Notes: generated by a model from the sequence alone, not told the origin. Shown: positions 1 through 8,063, counted from the stretch's first letter. The stretch: 14,069 bases of DNA from JAICND01 sp040905905 (GCA_040905905.1 JBBDQN010000001.1:1-14069); one strand, 5' to 3'. Program-made: numbers and translations.

Positions 1-1
1 C

Positions 2-199
2 GGGGGAGCCTGGGACAACGCCAAGAAGCTCATCGAGGCAGGGGCGTTTGGTGGCAAGGGGTCTCTCGCCCACAATGCGGCCGTGATCGGAGATGGGGTC
101 GGGGATCCGTTCAAAGACACGTCAGGCCCCGCCCTGAGCATCCTCAGCAAAGTTATGACGATCGTGGCGTTGGTCTTCTCTTCAGCGTTTGTGGGCTGA
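2..199 (+). CDS. hppA: Membrane-bound proton-translocating pyrophosphatase, C-terminal end (partial)
   Basis: Only the last 65 codons are present; the gene begins before the window. The frame reads GGAWDNAKKLIEAGAFGGKG and then AHNAAVIGDGVGDPFKDTSG, which matches the highly conserved C-terminus of H+/Na+-translocating inorganic pyrophosphatases (lysine-rich substrate loop, GDxVGDPFKDTSGP signature). A final hydrophobic helix (about SILSKVMTIVALVFSSAFVG) ends at the TGA. The family hydrolyses cytoplasmic pyrophosphate and couples this to ion export across the membrane. The visible tail does not show whether the ion is H+ or Na+, or whether the enzyme is K+-dependent, because the deciding residues lie upstream. 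The next gene starts within 7 bases of the stop, so the two may be co-transcribed. Confidence 0.93.
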   Translation, partial: GGAWDNAKKLIEAGAFGGKGSLAHNAAVIGDGVGDPFKDTSGPALSILSKVMTIVALVFSSAFVG

Positions 200-205
200 T
201 TGATC

Positions 206-1438
206 ATGAGCGAGATCTGGCTCATTCGTCACGCGCAGTCGGAAGCCAACGCCAACGGTGTGTGGCAGGGCAGGGCAGGTAGCGGGGTCACCGTCCGTGG
301 CCTCGGCCAAATCGAGGCCCTGCGAGGGCGGTTTGACCAAGAGTCCTTCGACCTGGTAGTCAGTTCTCCCTTGTTGCGAGCACGGCAGACGGCCGCCGCC
401 TTCGGGCCCCACGAGGTCGACGACGGCTTCATCGAGGTAGATCTCGGGCGTTGGGAGGGCAAGACCTGGCTGGAATTGCAAGCCACCGACCTGTCTGAGT
501 TGCAGGCGTTGGGGAGAGGAGCGAACGTCCGTTTCGGTGACGTCGGTGAGAGCATCGCGGAGTTGACCCACCGGGTCGAGGCAGCCATCGATCGGTTGTT
601 CTCCCGGCTTGGCCGGGGACAGCGGGCGGTGGTGGTCACCCATGGAGGGGCAATCGACGTGGTCCTGGAACGGGTCTTTGGACGGGTGGACGGACGGCGC
701 CTGTCGGGTTTCCCGGAGAACACCGCCATCACCAGGTTGGTGCGCCGTTATGAACACGACCGCCTGGTGTCCTTCAACGACACGGCCCATCTGGGTCGGA
801 GGACCAGCATGGTCGATAAGGCCCTTGCCTCCGGTCGGGCGGTGGTGGCTCTGGTCCGGCACGGGCGGACTTCTGCCAATGTCGAAGGCCGCTGGCAGGG
901 TCACTCCGACTGGGGTCTGGACGAGGTAGGTCGAACCCAGGCAGCCGCCCTGGCTTCGTCCTACCCCGACTTCTCCCGGGTGGTGAGCTCTCCGCTGGGA
1001 CGCGCTTGGCAAACTGCGGCCCATCTCCATCCGACACCAGAGCCCGCCCCTGCCCTGGCGGAGCTGGGTTTTGGAAAATGGGAAGGTTTGACGCTCGAAC
1101 AGATCCGACACGGGTGGCCCGATCTCTTCGAGCGTATCTTTCGGCAAGGTGAAGATTTGGCCCGGGGCGAGACCGGCGAGACCTGGGCGGAACTGGCAGC
1201 GCGGGTGCGGCCCGTCATCGACGGTCTAGCGCCGGAGCCTGGCCGGGTGACCGGTGTGGTGTCGCACGGTGCCGCCATCAGGGCTTTCCTCAGCTCACTC
1301 GCTGGTGGAGGCTGGCAACGTGCTCATGCCTGGGAAACTCCCGCTAACACCGCGGTGACTCATCTGGTCCTGTCCGAGCAAGGACCGGTAGTGGCCGACT
1401 TTGGCAACACCGCACATCTGGAAAGATTGGGCCCGTGA
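206..1438 (+). CDS. Tandem two-domain histidine phosphatase (phosphoglycerate mutase-like)
   Basis: This 410-residue protein is two complete histidine-phosphatase (PGM-like) domains joined head to tail. Domain 1 (about 1-195) has the phospho-acceptor motif RHAQSE (H9), SSPLLRARQT (R58), EVDLGRWEG (E77, likely proton donor) and the second histidine in VVTHGGA (H146). Domain 2 (about 210-410) repeats the pattern: RHGRTS (H219), SSPLGRAWQT (R266), ELGFGKWEG (E286), VVSHGAA (H354). Both halves end in a related NTAHL/DTAHL segment (192-196 and 401-405), as expected for an internal duplication. All catalytic residues look intact in both halves. Such enzymes dephosphorylate small molecules or proteins; the substrate cannot be told from sequence. 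The start chosen is ATG 206; an in-frame TTG at 200 is the alternative, and neither has a clear ribosome site. The methyltransferase start overlaps the stop. Confidence 0.88.
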   Translation: MSEIWLIRHAQSEANANGVWQGRAGSGVTVRGLGQIEALRGRFDQESFDLVVSSPLLRARQTAAAFGPHEVDDGFIEVDLGRWEGKTWLELQATDLSELQALGRGANVRFGDVGESIAELTHRVEAAIDRLFSRLGRGQRAVVVTHGGAIDVVLERVFGRVDGRRLSGFPENTAITRLVRRYEHDRLVSFNDTAHLGRRTSMVDKALASGRAVVALVRHGRTSANVEGRWQGHSDWGLDEVGRTQAAALASSYPDFSRVVSSPLGRAWQTAAHLHPTPEPAPALAELGFGKWEGLTLEQIRHGWPDLFERIFRQGEDLARGETGETWAELAARVRPVIDGLAPEPGRVTGVVSHGAAIRAFLSSLAGGGWQRAHAWETPANTAVTHLVLSEQGPVVADFGNTAHLERLGP

Positions 1439-2031
1439 CCGCCCGGTACAACTCCCGTCGTTATGCCCTCATCAATCGCTGGAATCCTCGCAATCTCGAC
1501 ATTGTCCTCAATTGGGTGAACCCGGAACCCGGCCACAAGATCCTCGATGTCGGATGCGGACGCGGCCACCTGGTGAAGGCCCTGACCGAGCGGGGCTTTG
1601 AGGCCTGGGGGATCGACCTCAATCCCAACGCCAGTGAACTCGCGGGTGATCTGAATGTGCAAACCATGTCGGCCGCGGCTCTTGAGTTTGCCGACGCCAG
1701 CTTCGACTCTGTCGTTTCGTTCCACGCGATCGAGCACATCCCACCGTTGAAAGAGGCGATGGCCGAGATCGCCCGGGTGGTCAAGCCCGGTGGCAAAGTT
1801 CTACTGGTTTACCCCGCCGAGCCGTTGCGGGGTCTTTACGCGGTCCCCACCTCGATCATTCTCCATCGGACTCCCTTCAGGGCCCGTGAGGTGCACGTAC
1901 ATCGCCTCAACCCAACGAAGGTGAAGGCCCTGGGCGGGTCTGTGGGACTCATCGAGCTCCGTCACACCTTTCGTCCGTGGCCTTCTCCCGAATACGCATC
2001 CCTGTTGGAGAAACCCTCTTTTGGCGCGTAG
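1435..2031 (+). CDS. Class I SAM-dependent methyltransferase
   Basis: A 198-residue protein with a Methyltransf_11-type Rossmann core. Motif I is ILDVGCGRG (36-44), which binds S-adenosylmethionine. The acidic residue at the end of strand 2 is D61 in GIDLNP. The motif IV region is FDSVVSFHAIEHI (90-102), and VVKPGGKVLLVYP (115-127) is the typical strand after motif IV. The methyl acceptor cannot be predicted; the C-terminal part (about 130-198), where acceptor specificity usually lies, shows no motif I recognise. The GTG start overlaps the stop of the phosphatase gene in a GTGA arrangement, suggesting coupled translation and perhaps a shared pathway. The gene converges on the minus-strand membrane protein gene with a 42-base gap. 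Confidence 0.88.
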   Translation: MTARYNSRRYALINRWNPRNLDIVLNWVNPEPGHKILDVGCGRGHLVKALTERGFEAWGIDLNPNASELAGDLNVQTMSAAALEFADASFDSVVSFHAIEHIPPLKEAMAEIARVVKPGGKVLLVYPAEPLRGLYAVPTSIILHRTPFRAREVHVHRLNPTKVKALGGSVGLIELRHTFRPWPSPEYASLLEKPSFGA

Positions 2032-2073
2032 TTTTGCTCCCCTGGTGTCGATCATCCGAACCAAAAGCGGGGT

Positions 2074-2250
2074 CTAGCGGGTGTCGCGCCGCTGTTTCCA
2101 GAGCCACCACCACAGACCCCCGTGGGCGGCTATGCCGGCAGACAAGACAACGGTCACGATCGGGTAGCCCGCCACCAGGGCCAGCACGGCGCAGACGGCG
2201 GCTCCAACCACGAGAGCGGTGCGAACGCCGTTGAGGGGACCAAAGTCCAT
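2074..2250 (-). CDS. Small two-helix membrane protein downstream of topA
   Basis: A 58-residue protein with two predicted membrane helices (about VRTALVVGAAVCAVLALVAG and VTVVLSAGIAAHGGLWWWLW), joined by a short loop and followed by a basic tail (KQRRDTR) likely facing the cytoplasm. I recognise no family. The start chosen is the ATG at 2250 because GAGG lies six bases upstream at 2257-2260. An in-frame GTG at 2262 would give 62 residues and overlap the topA stop as GTGA. Either way the gene follows topA directly and is probably on the same message. Its small size and lack of a family make the call less certain than its neighbours, but the helical pattern and tight placement support a real gene. 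Confidence 0.6.
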   Translation of the reverse strand: MDFGPLNGVRTALVVGAAVCAVLALVAGYPIVTVVLSAGIAAHGGLWWWLWKQRRDTR

Positions 2251-2256
2251 CTCTGA

Positions 2257-2260
2257 CCTC
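2257..2260 (-). promoter_or_regulatory. Shine-Dalgarno site for the small membrane protein
   Basis: On the minus strand GAGG lies six bases before the ATG at 2250 and overlaps the end of topA. It favours ATG 2250 over GTG 2262 as the start. Confidence 0.45.
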
Positions 2261-4856
2261 ACTTCTTCTTGCGGGTCTTCTTCTTCGGAGCCTCACCGGA
2301 AGCCAGCCGATCACGCCGCGCCTGAAGGAGTTCGGCCGCACGTTCGATGGTGATGGTTTCGGAGTTGTCTGCAGTACGCAGAGATGCGTTGATCTCACCC
2401 TCGGTCACGTATGGCCCAAAACGTCCCGTGCGCACGGTCACCACTTTTCCCGAGACCGGGTCGAGACCAAGTTCACGACCCGGCGCTGTTGTGGCAGCGG
2501 TCTGGCCGCGTCGCCGGGGTGGCTGCAGGAACAACTCCCGGGCCTTCTCCAAAGTGACGGTGAAGAGCTGTTCTTCGGCCTCGAGCGACCTGCGCTCATC
2601 GCCACGAGTCAGGTACGGCCCGTACTTGCCGTTCTGGGCAACGATTTCCCCTCCCGACTCGGGATCCACACCAACTACACGGGGGAGTGTCAATAGCTGT
2701 AGGGCCTTGTCAAGGGAGAGGTCGTCCAGTGTCATCGTCTTGAACAACGATGCCGTCTTGGGTTTCTCCTTGCCCTGTTGCTCTCCGAGTTGGACATACG
2801 GACCGAACCGGCCGTTCCGGGCGAGGACCACGAGCCCGCTCTCGGGATCGGTGCCCAGGATCTTGTCACCGCTTGGTTTTTCATCGAGCAGTTCGACAGC
2901 CTTGGCGATGGTGAGTTCGTCGGGCGGCATACTTTCGGGGACCGGGGCCCGCTCATCTCCTCGTTCTAGATACGGGCCGTAACGTCCCACCCGGATAACC
3001 ACCTCGCGACCCGACGAATCGGCGCCGAGGGCGATCGAGTTGACCTGGCGGGCGTCGATCTCCTCAAGCCTCTCGGCCACCTGGGCTGCCAGTCCCTCGT
3101 CTCCCAGGTAGAACCTGGTCAGCCAGGGGACGGTCTCCTCTTCACCTCCGGCGATCCGGTCGAGGTCGTCTTCCATTCGGGCCGTAAAGGCGTAATCGAC
3201 CAAAGCGGGAAAGTGCTCTTCCAGCAAGCTGACAACCGCGAAAGCGGTGAAGCTGGGAACCAGCGCCTGACCCTTCTTCCACACATAACCGCGGTCCTCG
3301 ATGGTGCTGAGGATGGAGGCGTAGGTGGAAGGGCGGCCCACGCCGAGCTCCTCCATTCTCCTCACGAGCGATGCTTCGGTGAAACGGGGCGGGGGTTTGG
3401 TGGCATGACTGACTGCCTCGAGGGAATGGGCCTCAACCTGGTCACCAACGGCCAGCATCGGCAAGCGGGTCTCCTGATCGTCGAGAGCGGCCTCGGGGTC
3501 GTCGCTACCTTCCACGTACACCCGCAGGAACCCGGGAAAGGTGATGGTGCGCCCGGAGGCGGCGAACTCTGCATCGGTGGACCCATCTTTGGTCACGGCC
3601 CCCAGCCTCACCGTCATCGACTCGCCCACCGCATCGGTCATTTGTGAGGCAAGGGTCCGTTTCCAGATCAGCTCGTAAATACGGGCCTCGTCCTGACCGA
3701 CTTCCCGGGCCACCTGCTCGGGGGTCCGAAACCGATCGCCCGCCGGCCTGATCGCTTCATGGGCTTCCTGGGCATTCTTGACCTTGTTCGCGTAGTGCCG
3801 GGCCTGTTTGGGGACGTATTCCTCGCCGTAGAGTTGGCTGATCTGGCTCCGGGCGGATGTCAAGGCTGCCTCTGACAGAGCGGTCGAGTCGGTCCGCATA
3901 TAGGTGATGTACCCGCCCTCATAGAGCCGCTGGGCCACGGACATGGTCCGGGCGGCTGCATATCGAAGTTTGCGGCCGGCTTCCTGTTGCAGCGTCGACG
4001 TCCGAAAAGGTGGATACGGGCTGCGCCGGTAGGGTTTCGATTCGACCTTACGGACCGAGAAGGTGACGACCGCCAGGTCTGCCGCCAGACCGCTGGCTCG
4101 TTCTTCGTCTAGAACCAGAACCCCGGTGGTCGTCAGGTTGCCAACTTCGTCGAAGTCCGACCCGGTGGCAACAGCCACTCCATCTACCGCGACCAGCGCC
4201 GCCGGAAACTGAGCGGCCGGGTCTCCTCCTTCGAACACACCTTCTATGTCCCAATAGGAGGCCGAGCGGAATTTGATGCGTTCCCGCTCTCGCTCGACCA
4301 CGATCCTGACCGCCACACTCTGTACCCGCCCGGCCGACAGGCCCTGGCGCACCCGACGCCACAACACAGGGGAGACCTCATATCCATAGAGCCGGTCGAG
4401 GATGCGGCGGGCTTCCTGGGCGTCCACCAAGCGTTGGTCGATCTGGCGGGGCTGTTGGAAAGCCTGGCGAATAGCGGGTTCGGTGATCTCATGAAACACC
4501 ATCCGCCTAACCTCGATCTTGGGTTTGAGAACCTCGGTCAGGTGCCAGGCGATCGATTCGCCTTCGCGGTCTTCGTCGGTAGCCAGATAGAGCTCGTCGG
4601 CTTTCTTGAGCAAGTCCTTCAGTTTCTTGACTCTGTCCTTGCGCTCTTTGGGCACGACATAGATCGGCTCGAAGCCCTTCGAGACGTTCACTCCGAGTCG
4701 GGCCCAATCTTCTCCCTTGAGCGAGTCAGGCACCTCGGCCGCCGAGCGAGGAAGATCCCGGATGTGACCCATCGAAGCCTCGACAACCACCTCATCTCCA
4801 AGGAACCGCGCGATGGTGCGGGCCTTGGCAGGCGACTCAACGATGACGAGCTTCAC
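2259..4856 (-). CDS. topA: DNA topoisomerase I (type IA), actinobacterial form
   Basis: This 865-residue enzyme relaxes negative supercoils by cutting one DNA strand through a tyrosine. The N-terminal Toprim domain begins VIVESPAKA (E7) and has the acidic metal-binding motif TDEDREGE (93-100). SAGRVQS (174-180) is a conserved core motif. The catalytic tyrosine is Y319 in YITYMRTDS. RFTEASLVRRMEELGVGRPSTYASI lies at about 491-515. The C-terminus has no zinc-finger cysteine clusters but four Toprim-C-type repeats with GR(Y/F)GPY or GKYGPY cores at 624, 682, 743 and 811, then a lysine-rich end (858-865). This layout is usual in actinobacteria. The start is GTG 4856, which gives the standard MKLVIVESPAKA beginning; its ribosome site is weak. 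The gene is transcribed away from the MFS gene. Confidence 0.98.
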   Translation of the reverse strand: MKLVIVESPAKARTIARFLGDEVVVEASMGHIRDLPRSAAEVPDSLKGEDWARLGVNVSKGFEPIYVVPKERKDRVKKLKDLLKKADELYLATDEDREGESIAWHLTEVLKPKIEVRRMVFHEITEPAIRQAFQQPRQIDQRLVDAQEARRILDRLYGYEVSPVLWRRVRQGLSAGRVQSVAVRIVVERERERIKFRSASYWDIEGVFEGGDPAAQFPAALVAVDGVAVATGSDFDEVGNLTTTGVLVLDEERASGLAADLAVVTFSVRKVESKPYRRSPYPPFRTSTLQQEAGRKLRYAAARTMSVAQRLYEGGYITYMRTDSTALSEAALTSARSQISQLYGEEYVPKQARHYANKVKNAQEAHEAIRPAGDRFRTPEQVAREVGQDEARIYELIWKRTLASQMTDAVGESMTVRLGAVTKDGSTDAEFAASGRTITFPGFLRVYVEGSDDPEAALDDQETRLPMLAVGDQVEAHSLEAVSHATKPPPRFTEASLVRRMEELGVGRPSTYASILSTIEDRGYVWKKGQALVPSFTAFAVVSLLEEHFPALVDYAFTARMEDDLDRIAGGEEETVPWLTRFYLGDEGLAAQVAERLEEIDARQVNSIALGADSSGREVVIRVGRYGPYLERGDERAPVPESMPPDELTIAKAVELLDEKPSGDKILGTDPESGLVVLARNGRFGPYVQLGEQQGKEKPKTASLFKTMTLDDLSLDKALQLLTLPRVVGVDPESGGEIVAQNGKYGPYLTRGDERRSLEAEEQLFTVTLEKARELFLQPPRRRGQTAATTAPGRELGLDPVSGKVVTVRTGRFGPYVTEGEINASLRTADNSETITIERAAELLQARRDRLASGEAPKKKTRKKK

Positions 4857-4897
4857 AGGTGGGTCATGGGCGGTTGGATGGCTCTGGGCCTCTTTTC

Positions 4898-4926
4898 ACT
4901 GTCTACCGTCTAGCGTCCGCTGTCAA
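4898..4926 (-). promoter_or_regulatory. Probable topA promoter (-35 TTGACA)
   Basis: On the minus strand a perfect TTGACA (4926 to 4921) is followed after 17 bases by GACAGT (4903 to 4898), a partial match to a -10 box. TAGACA at 4905-4900 is an alternative with 15-base spacing. The implied transcript start near 4891 leaves a leader of about 35 bases before the GTG at 4856. This is pattern matching only; no expression data are available. Confidence 0.5.
4904..4916 (+). promoter_or_regulatory. Candidate -10 elements for the MFS gene
   Basis: TACCGT (4904-4909) and TAGCGT (4911-4916) both fit the loose TAnnnT form of actinobacterial -10 boxes. They lie 18-25 bases before the MFS start, with no convincing -35. 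They overlap the topA promoter on the other strand. GTCTACCGT here (4901-4909) is identical to the nine bases at 8188-8196 before the sigma factor gene. Confidence 0.3.
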
Positions 4927-4933
4927 CTCCTGA

Positions 4934-6379
4934 GTGGTTGCGGGGACTGTGGAAACGTTCAAGAACCTTCGCGGGCGGGATCTCATAACCAGGGGGCCTT
5001 TTGCCCGGCTCTGGTGGTCCCAAGCCATTTCCAGCCTGGGTGACTGGGTGGCACTTTTCGCCAGCTTTGCCCTCGCCGCGCGCATTGCCGGCGGTGGCGC
5101 TGCCGCGGGCATCGGCATCCTGGTGCCCCTGGTGGCCCGCATCCTCCCCGGACTCTTCTTCGGGGTTGTGGCCGGCGTCATCGCCGACCGCTGGAACCGC
5201 AAGCTGACCATGATCGCCTGTGATGTCGGCCGGTCTGCCCTGGCGCTTTCGCTGGTTTTTGTCGGTAGCTTTCGCATCCTCTTCGTAGTGACCTTCTTCA
5301 CCGAGTTGTTGTCGATCATCCGGCAGCCGGCTCGGGAGGCGGTAGTTCCCAGCTTGATCCCTTCGCGCCACCTTCTCACCGCCAACGGGTTGTCGTTGCT
5401 GTCCAACTACGGCACTGCCCCGCTTGGTTCGGCCCTCTTTGCCGGGCTGAGCGCACTCGGGTCACGGTTGCCCGCTTTCGGCAGCTTCGGTCCATCCATC
5501 GCGTCGGCCTTCGTGCTCGACGCGTTCACATTTCTGGTTTCCGCTCTGATAGTCATGACCACCACCATTCCACGGCTCGAGTTGCCAAGGGCCCGTCGTG
5601 CCACCGGGGCCCTCGATATTCGCGCTCCAATGCGTGACATGATCGAGGGTTTTCGTTTTGTCGCGAAGAGCGGGCCGATTCGCCGGATGATCCTGGGGAT
5701 GGCGGCAGGCCTGTTCGGGGGCGGAGCGTTGCTTGTCATCGGCCAGCCGTTTGCCGAACAGGTCTTGCGCGCTTCGGACTCGGGCTACGGCCTGATCGTC
5801 ACCGCGTTGGGGGTGGGGGTGGGACTGGGGATGTTGGCGGTGACGGTTCTTGGCAGCGTCAACACCCGGCGTCAGGTGGTGTTTGCTTTGAGTCTGCTTT
5901 GCACCGGTCTCGCCATCGTGTTCACAGGCTTCTCCAATTCTGTTTTTTCGGCGGCCGGATGGACACTCCTGACAGGCCTGGGCACCGGTACGGCCTATGT
6001 GACAGGTTTTACCGAGCTTCACCTGTCGGTCACCGACCAGCTGCGAGGGCGCACCTTTGCCGCCATGTACAGTTTTGCCCGTACGGCCTTGCTGGTCTCC
6101 TTCGGGCTGGCCGGAGTCGGAGCGGCAGCCCTCGACGGGGTCCTGTCCGGTGAGCTCAACGAAGGGATACGCGCCGTGATCGTGCTGGGAGGTCTGGTGG
6201 TCTTAATTGCCGGCGCGGCCGTATTGTGGGCAACCCGACGAGAGTTTTCGCCGCGAAACCTCGACGAGGAGCAGCTAGCAACCTTGCGAGAAGCGGGCGA
6301 TGCCATCACCTGGATGCGGGGAGATCGCTCGCAGCGCAATCGGGCGGACGATTCTGTCCCACCGCCCGGGCCATCATGA
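4934..6379 (+). CDS. Major facilitator superfamily transporter
   Basis: A 481-residue polytopic membrane protein of the MFS, resembling the exporter-type subfamily that includes EntS-like proteins. After a short cytoplasmic start, the first helices run from about residue 32. The loop GVIADRWNRKL between helices 2 and 3 is a clear form of MFS motif A. QPAREAVVPSLIPSRHLLTANGL is the typical segment after helix 4 in this subfamily. About twelve hydrophobic segments are evident, with a central loop near 225-245 and a hydrophilic C-terminal tail of about 45 residues rich in charged and Pro residues. The substrate is unknown; drug, metabolite or siderophore export are all possible. GTG 4934 is used as start, with GTG 4949 as a reasonable alternative. 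The stop overlaps the tmk start as ATGA. Confidence 0.87.
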   Translation: MVAGTVETFKNLRGRDLITRGPFARLWWSQAISSLGDWVALFASFALAARIAGGGAAAGIGILVPLVARILPGLFFGVVAGVIADRWNRKLTMIACDVGRSALALSLVFVGSFRILFVVTFFTELLSIIRQPAREAVVPSLIPSRHLLTANGLSLLSNYGTAPLGSALFAGLSALGSRLPAFGSFGPSIASAFVLDAFTFLVSALIVMTTTIPRLELPRARRATGALDIRAPMRDMIEGFRFVAKSGPIRRMILGMAAGLFGGGALLVIGQPFAEQVLRASDSGYGLIVTALGVGVGLGMLAVTVLGSVNTRRQVVFALSLLCTGLAIVFTGFSNSVFSAAGWTLLTGLGTGTAYVTGFTELHLSVTDQLRGRTFAAMYSFARTALLVSFGLAGVGAAALDGVLSGELNEGIRAVIVLGGLVVLIAGAAVLWATRREFSPRNLDEEQLATLREAGDAITWMRGDRSQRNRADDSVPPPGPS

Positions 6380-6984
6380 CCGCCATGTACATCGCATTGG
6401 AAGGTGGGGATGGTGCCGGGAAAACCACCGTCGCAGCTCGTCTGGTCGAGTTGCTCGAACAGAAGGGCGACACGGTTGTAGCGGTTCGTGAGCCGGGAGG
6501 CACCGCCCTCGGCGAGGAGATCCGCCGCCTCCTTCTGCATTCGGCGGATATGACCGCCTGGGCCGAGGCTCTGCTGTTTGCGGCCCAACGTTCGCAACTG
6601 GCGGCTGAGGTGATCGGTCCCGCGCTCGGCCGTGGCGAGGTGGTGGTATCTGATCGATCTCTTTACTCCTCGCTGGCGTATCAGGGTGGAGGGAGGCTCC
6701 TTGACATCGGGATGGTCCGTTTGATCAACGAAGCCGCACTCGCGGGGGTAGTGCCTGACCTGGTCGTAGTGCTCATCATCGACCCTTCTGCTGCTCTGGC
6801 CCGCCAGTCCGACCCCGACCGGATCGGTCGCCAGGGAAACGTCTTTCAGCACGCGGTGGCGGCGGTTTATAGGGACCTGGCCGCCGCCGAGCCGGAGCGG
6901 GTCGTGCTGGTGGAGATAGGTGACGAGCCGGAAGAGGTTGCCCGGTCGATCTTCGAAATGATCGAAGCCAGACGCAGTGGTTGA
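6376..6984 (+). CDS. tmk: Thymidylate kinase (dTMP kinase)
   Basis: A 202-residue cytosolic kinase that converts dTMP to dTDP with ATP, the step feeding dTTP synthesis. It has the P-loop GGDGAGKTT (10-18), REPGGT (38-43), which contacts dTMP, and DRSLYSSLAYQG (93-104), the family signature. Length is normal for the family. The LID segment reads DPDRIGRQGN (146-155), where most family members have DRIE, so the usual glutamate is glycine (G151). ATG 6376 overlaps the MFS stop (ATGA); M4 (6385) is an alternative start. The reading frame stays open upstream to 6226, but that part lies inside the MFS gene. The end overlaps holB by eight bases, the common tmk-holB pairing. Confidence 0.97.
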   Translation: MTAMYIALEGGDGAGKTTVAARLVELLEQKGDTVVAVREPGGTALGEEIRRLLLHSADMTAWAEALLFAAQRSQLAAEVIGPALGRGEVVVSDRSLYSSLAYQGGGRLLDIGMVRLINEAALAGVVPDLVVVLIIDPSAALARQSDPDRIGRQGNVFQHAVAAVYRDLAAAEPERVVLVEIGDEPEEVARSIFEMIEARRSG

Positions 6985-8041
6985 AGCGACTCTCGCGGTC
7001 GAAGATTTCGATCCGTTTGCAGGACTGATCGGTCACGCTGCGGTGGTCGAATTGCTTCGCCGCGACGCCCCTGCCCCGGCCCATGCCTATCTGTTTGTTG
7101 GCCCCGACGGCGTCGGTAAGGCTTTTGTGGCCCGCGCATTCGCTGGACTGATCCTCTGCCCCCAAAAGGGAGAGCATCAAGAGGCGTGTCGGTCCTGTCG
7201 GCGAATCCGGTCCGGCAACCATCCCGACCTGGTTCTGGTTGAACCCGAGGGCCGAACCAGTCTCGGGGTTGATCAGGCCCGGGCCATGATTTCGCAGGCA
7301 TCGCTCGTCCCGGTGGAGTCTGAACGACGAGTGTTCCTGGTTGAGGAAGCTGAGATGATGACCGAACAAGCTGCCAATGCCCTCCTCAAGACCCTGGAGG
7401 AACCAAACCCCTCGACCGTCTTCCTGCTCGTGGCGGAATCTGAAGACGACTTTCCCCCGACCGTGGCGAGCAGATGTCGGCGGGTCCATTTCGGGCGAAT
7501 CCTTGAAGACGAGCTGGCAACTGCCCTCGAAGAGCGCGGTCTCGACCCGGCCGAGGCGCGGGTGGTCGCTCTGGTGGCGGGCGGACGACCCGGGTTCGCA
7601 ATGTCGCTGGCAACCCGACCCGAGGTAGCCGATCTGCGCAAAGCGTGGCTGGCGATCCCCGAGCGGGTGACGGGACGACCGGGGGATGCGTTTCTGCTAG
7701 CCGAGGAAATCCTCGCATTGCTCGACCCGCTGGCGACAGGACTCGCCGGCGACCAACCCAACACCGAGAGCAAAGATCGTGCCAGGAAACGCGCGCTGCA
7801 GTCGCTGCTTGCTAGCGGCCTGGAGATCCTCGCCTCGTGGTACGCAGACGCTGCCTCGCTGCAGCTTGGTGGCCCGATTCGCAACCGTGACCTCTCACTC
7901 CCCAGTCTTACCCAGCTCGGTCCGGGACGGGCCGTTGAGAACGCCGGGAAGGTGCTCGACGCGGTCGTGGACCTCTCTGGCAATCTCCGTCCGTTGCCGT
8001 TGCTGGCATCGCTCTTCACGGCACTAGGCAGCGAGTCGTAG
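6977..8041 (+). CDS. holB: DNA polymerase III delta' subunit (clamp loader)
   Basis: A 354-residue AAA+ protein of the clamp-loader complex, which opens the beta clamp and places it on primed DNA. The N-terminus has FAGLIGH (14-20), then a Walker A-like GPDGVGKA (42-49), in which the usual Ser/Thr after Lys is Ala, in line with delta' being a poor or inactive ATPase. The zinc module holds C61, C71 and C74, one cysteine fewer than the usual four. LVEEAEMM (121-128) replaces Walker B. ALLKTLEEP (135-143) and SRCRRV (165-170), carrying the arginine finger for the neighbouring subunit, are well conserved. The C-terminal third is the less conserved collar region. The start is GTG 6977, overlapping the tmk end, without a clear ribosome site. 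Confidence 0.95.
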   Translation: MVEATLAVEDFDPFAGLIGHAAVVELLRRDAPAPAHAYLFVGPDGVGKAFVARAFAGLILCPQKGEHQEACRSCRRIRSGNHPDLVLVEPEGRTSLGVDQARAMISQASLVPVESERRVFLVEEAEMMTEQAANALLKTLEEPNPSTVFLLVAESEDDFPPTVASRCRRVHFGRILEDELATALEERGLDPAEARVVALVAGGRPGFAMSLATRPEVADLRKAWLAIPERVTGRPGDAFLLAEEILALLDPLATGLAGDQPNTESKDRARKRALQSLLASGLEILASWYADAASLQLGGPIRNRDLSLPSLTQLGPGRAVENAGKVLDAVVDLSGNLRPLPLLASLFTALGSES

Positions 8042-8063
8042 AAGAGGGCCTGAGCACCGGCCT

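Noticed and set aside
182..1147. Long minus-strand open frame (321 codons) opposite the tandem phosphatase gene
   Set aside because: It is antisense to a gene with clear catalytic motifs and shows no domain or helix pattern. GC-rich genes often leave such open shadow frames.
2039..2072. Possible terminator hairpin between the convergent methyltransferase and small membrane protein genes
   Set aside because: CCCCTGGT can pair with ACCA and GGGG only across a five-base bulge and a 13-base loop, and there is no T-run. It is too weak to call.
5462..6022. Minus-strand open frames of 100-190 codons opposite the MFS gene
   Set aside because: The plus strand has a continuous 12-helix MFS pattern and motif A. 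The reverse frames look like random basic or histidine-rich peptides.
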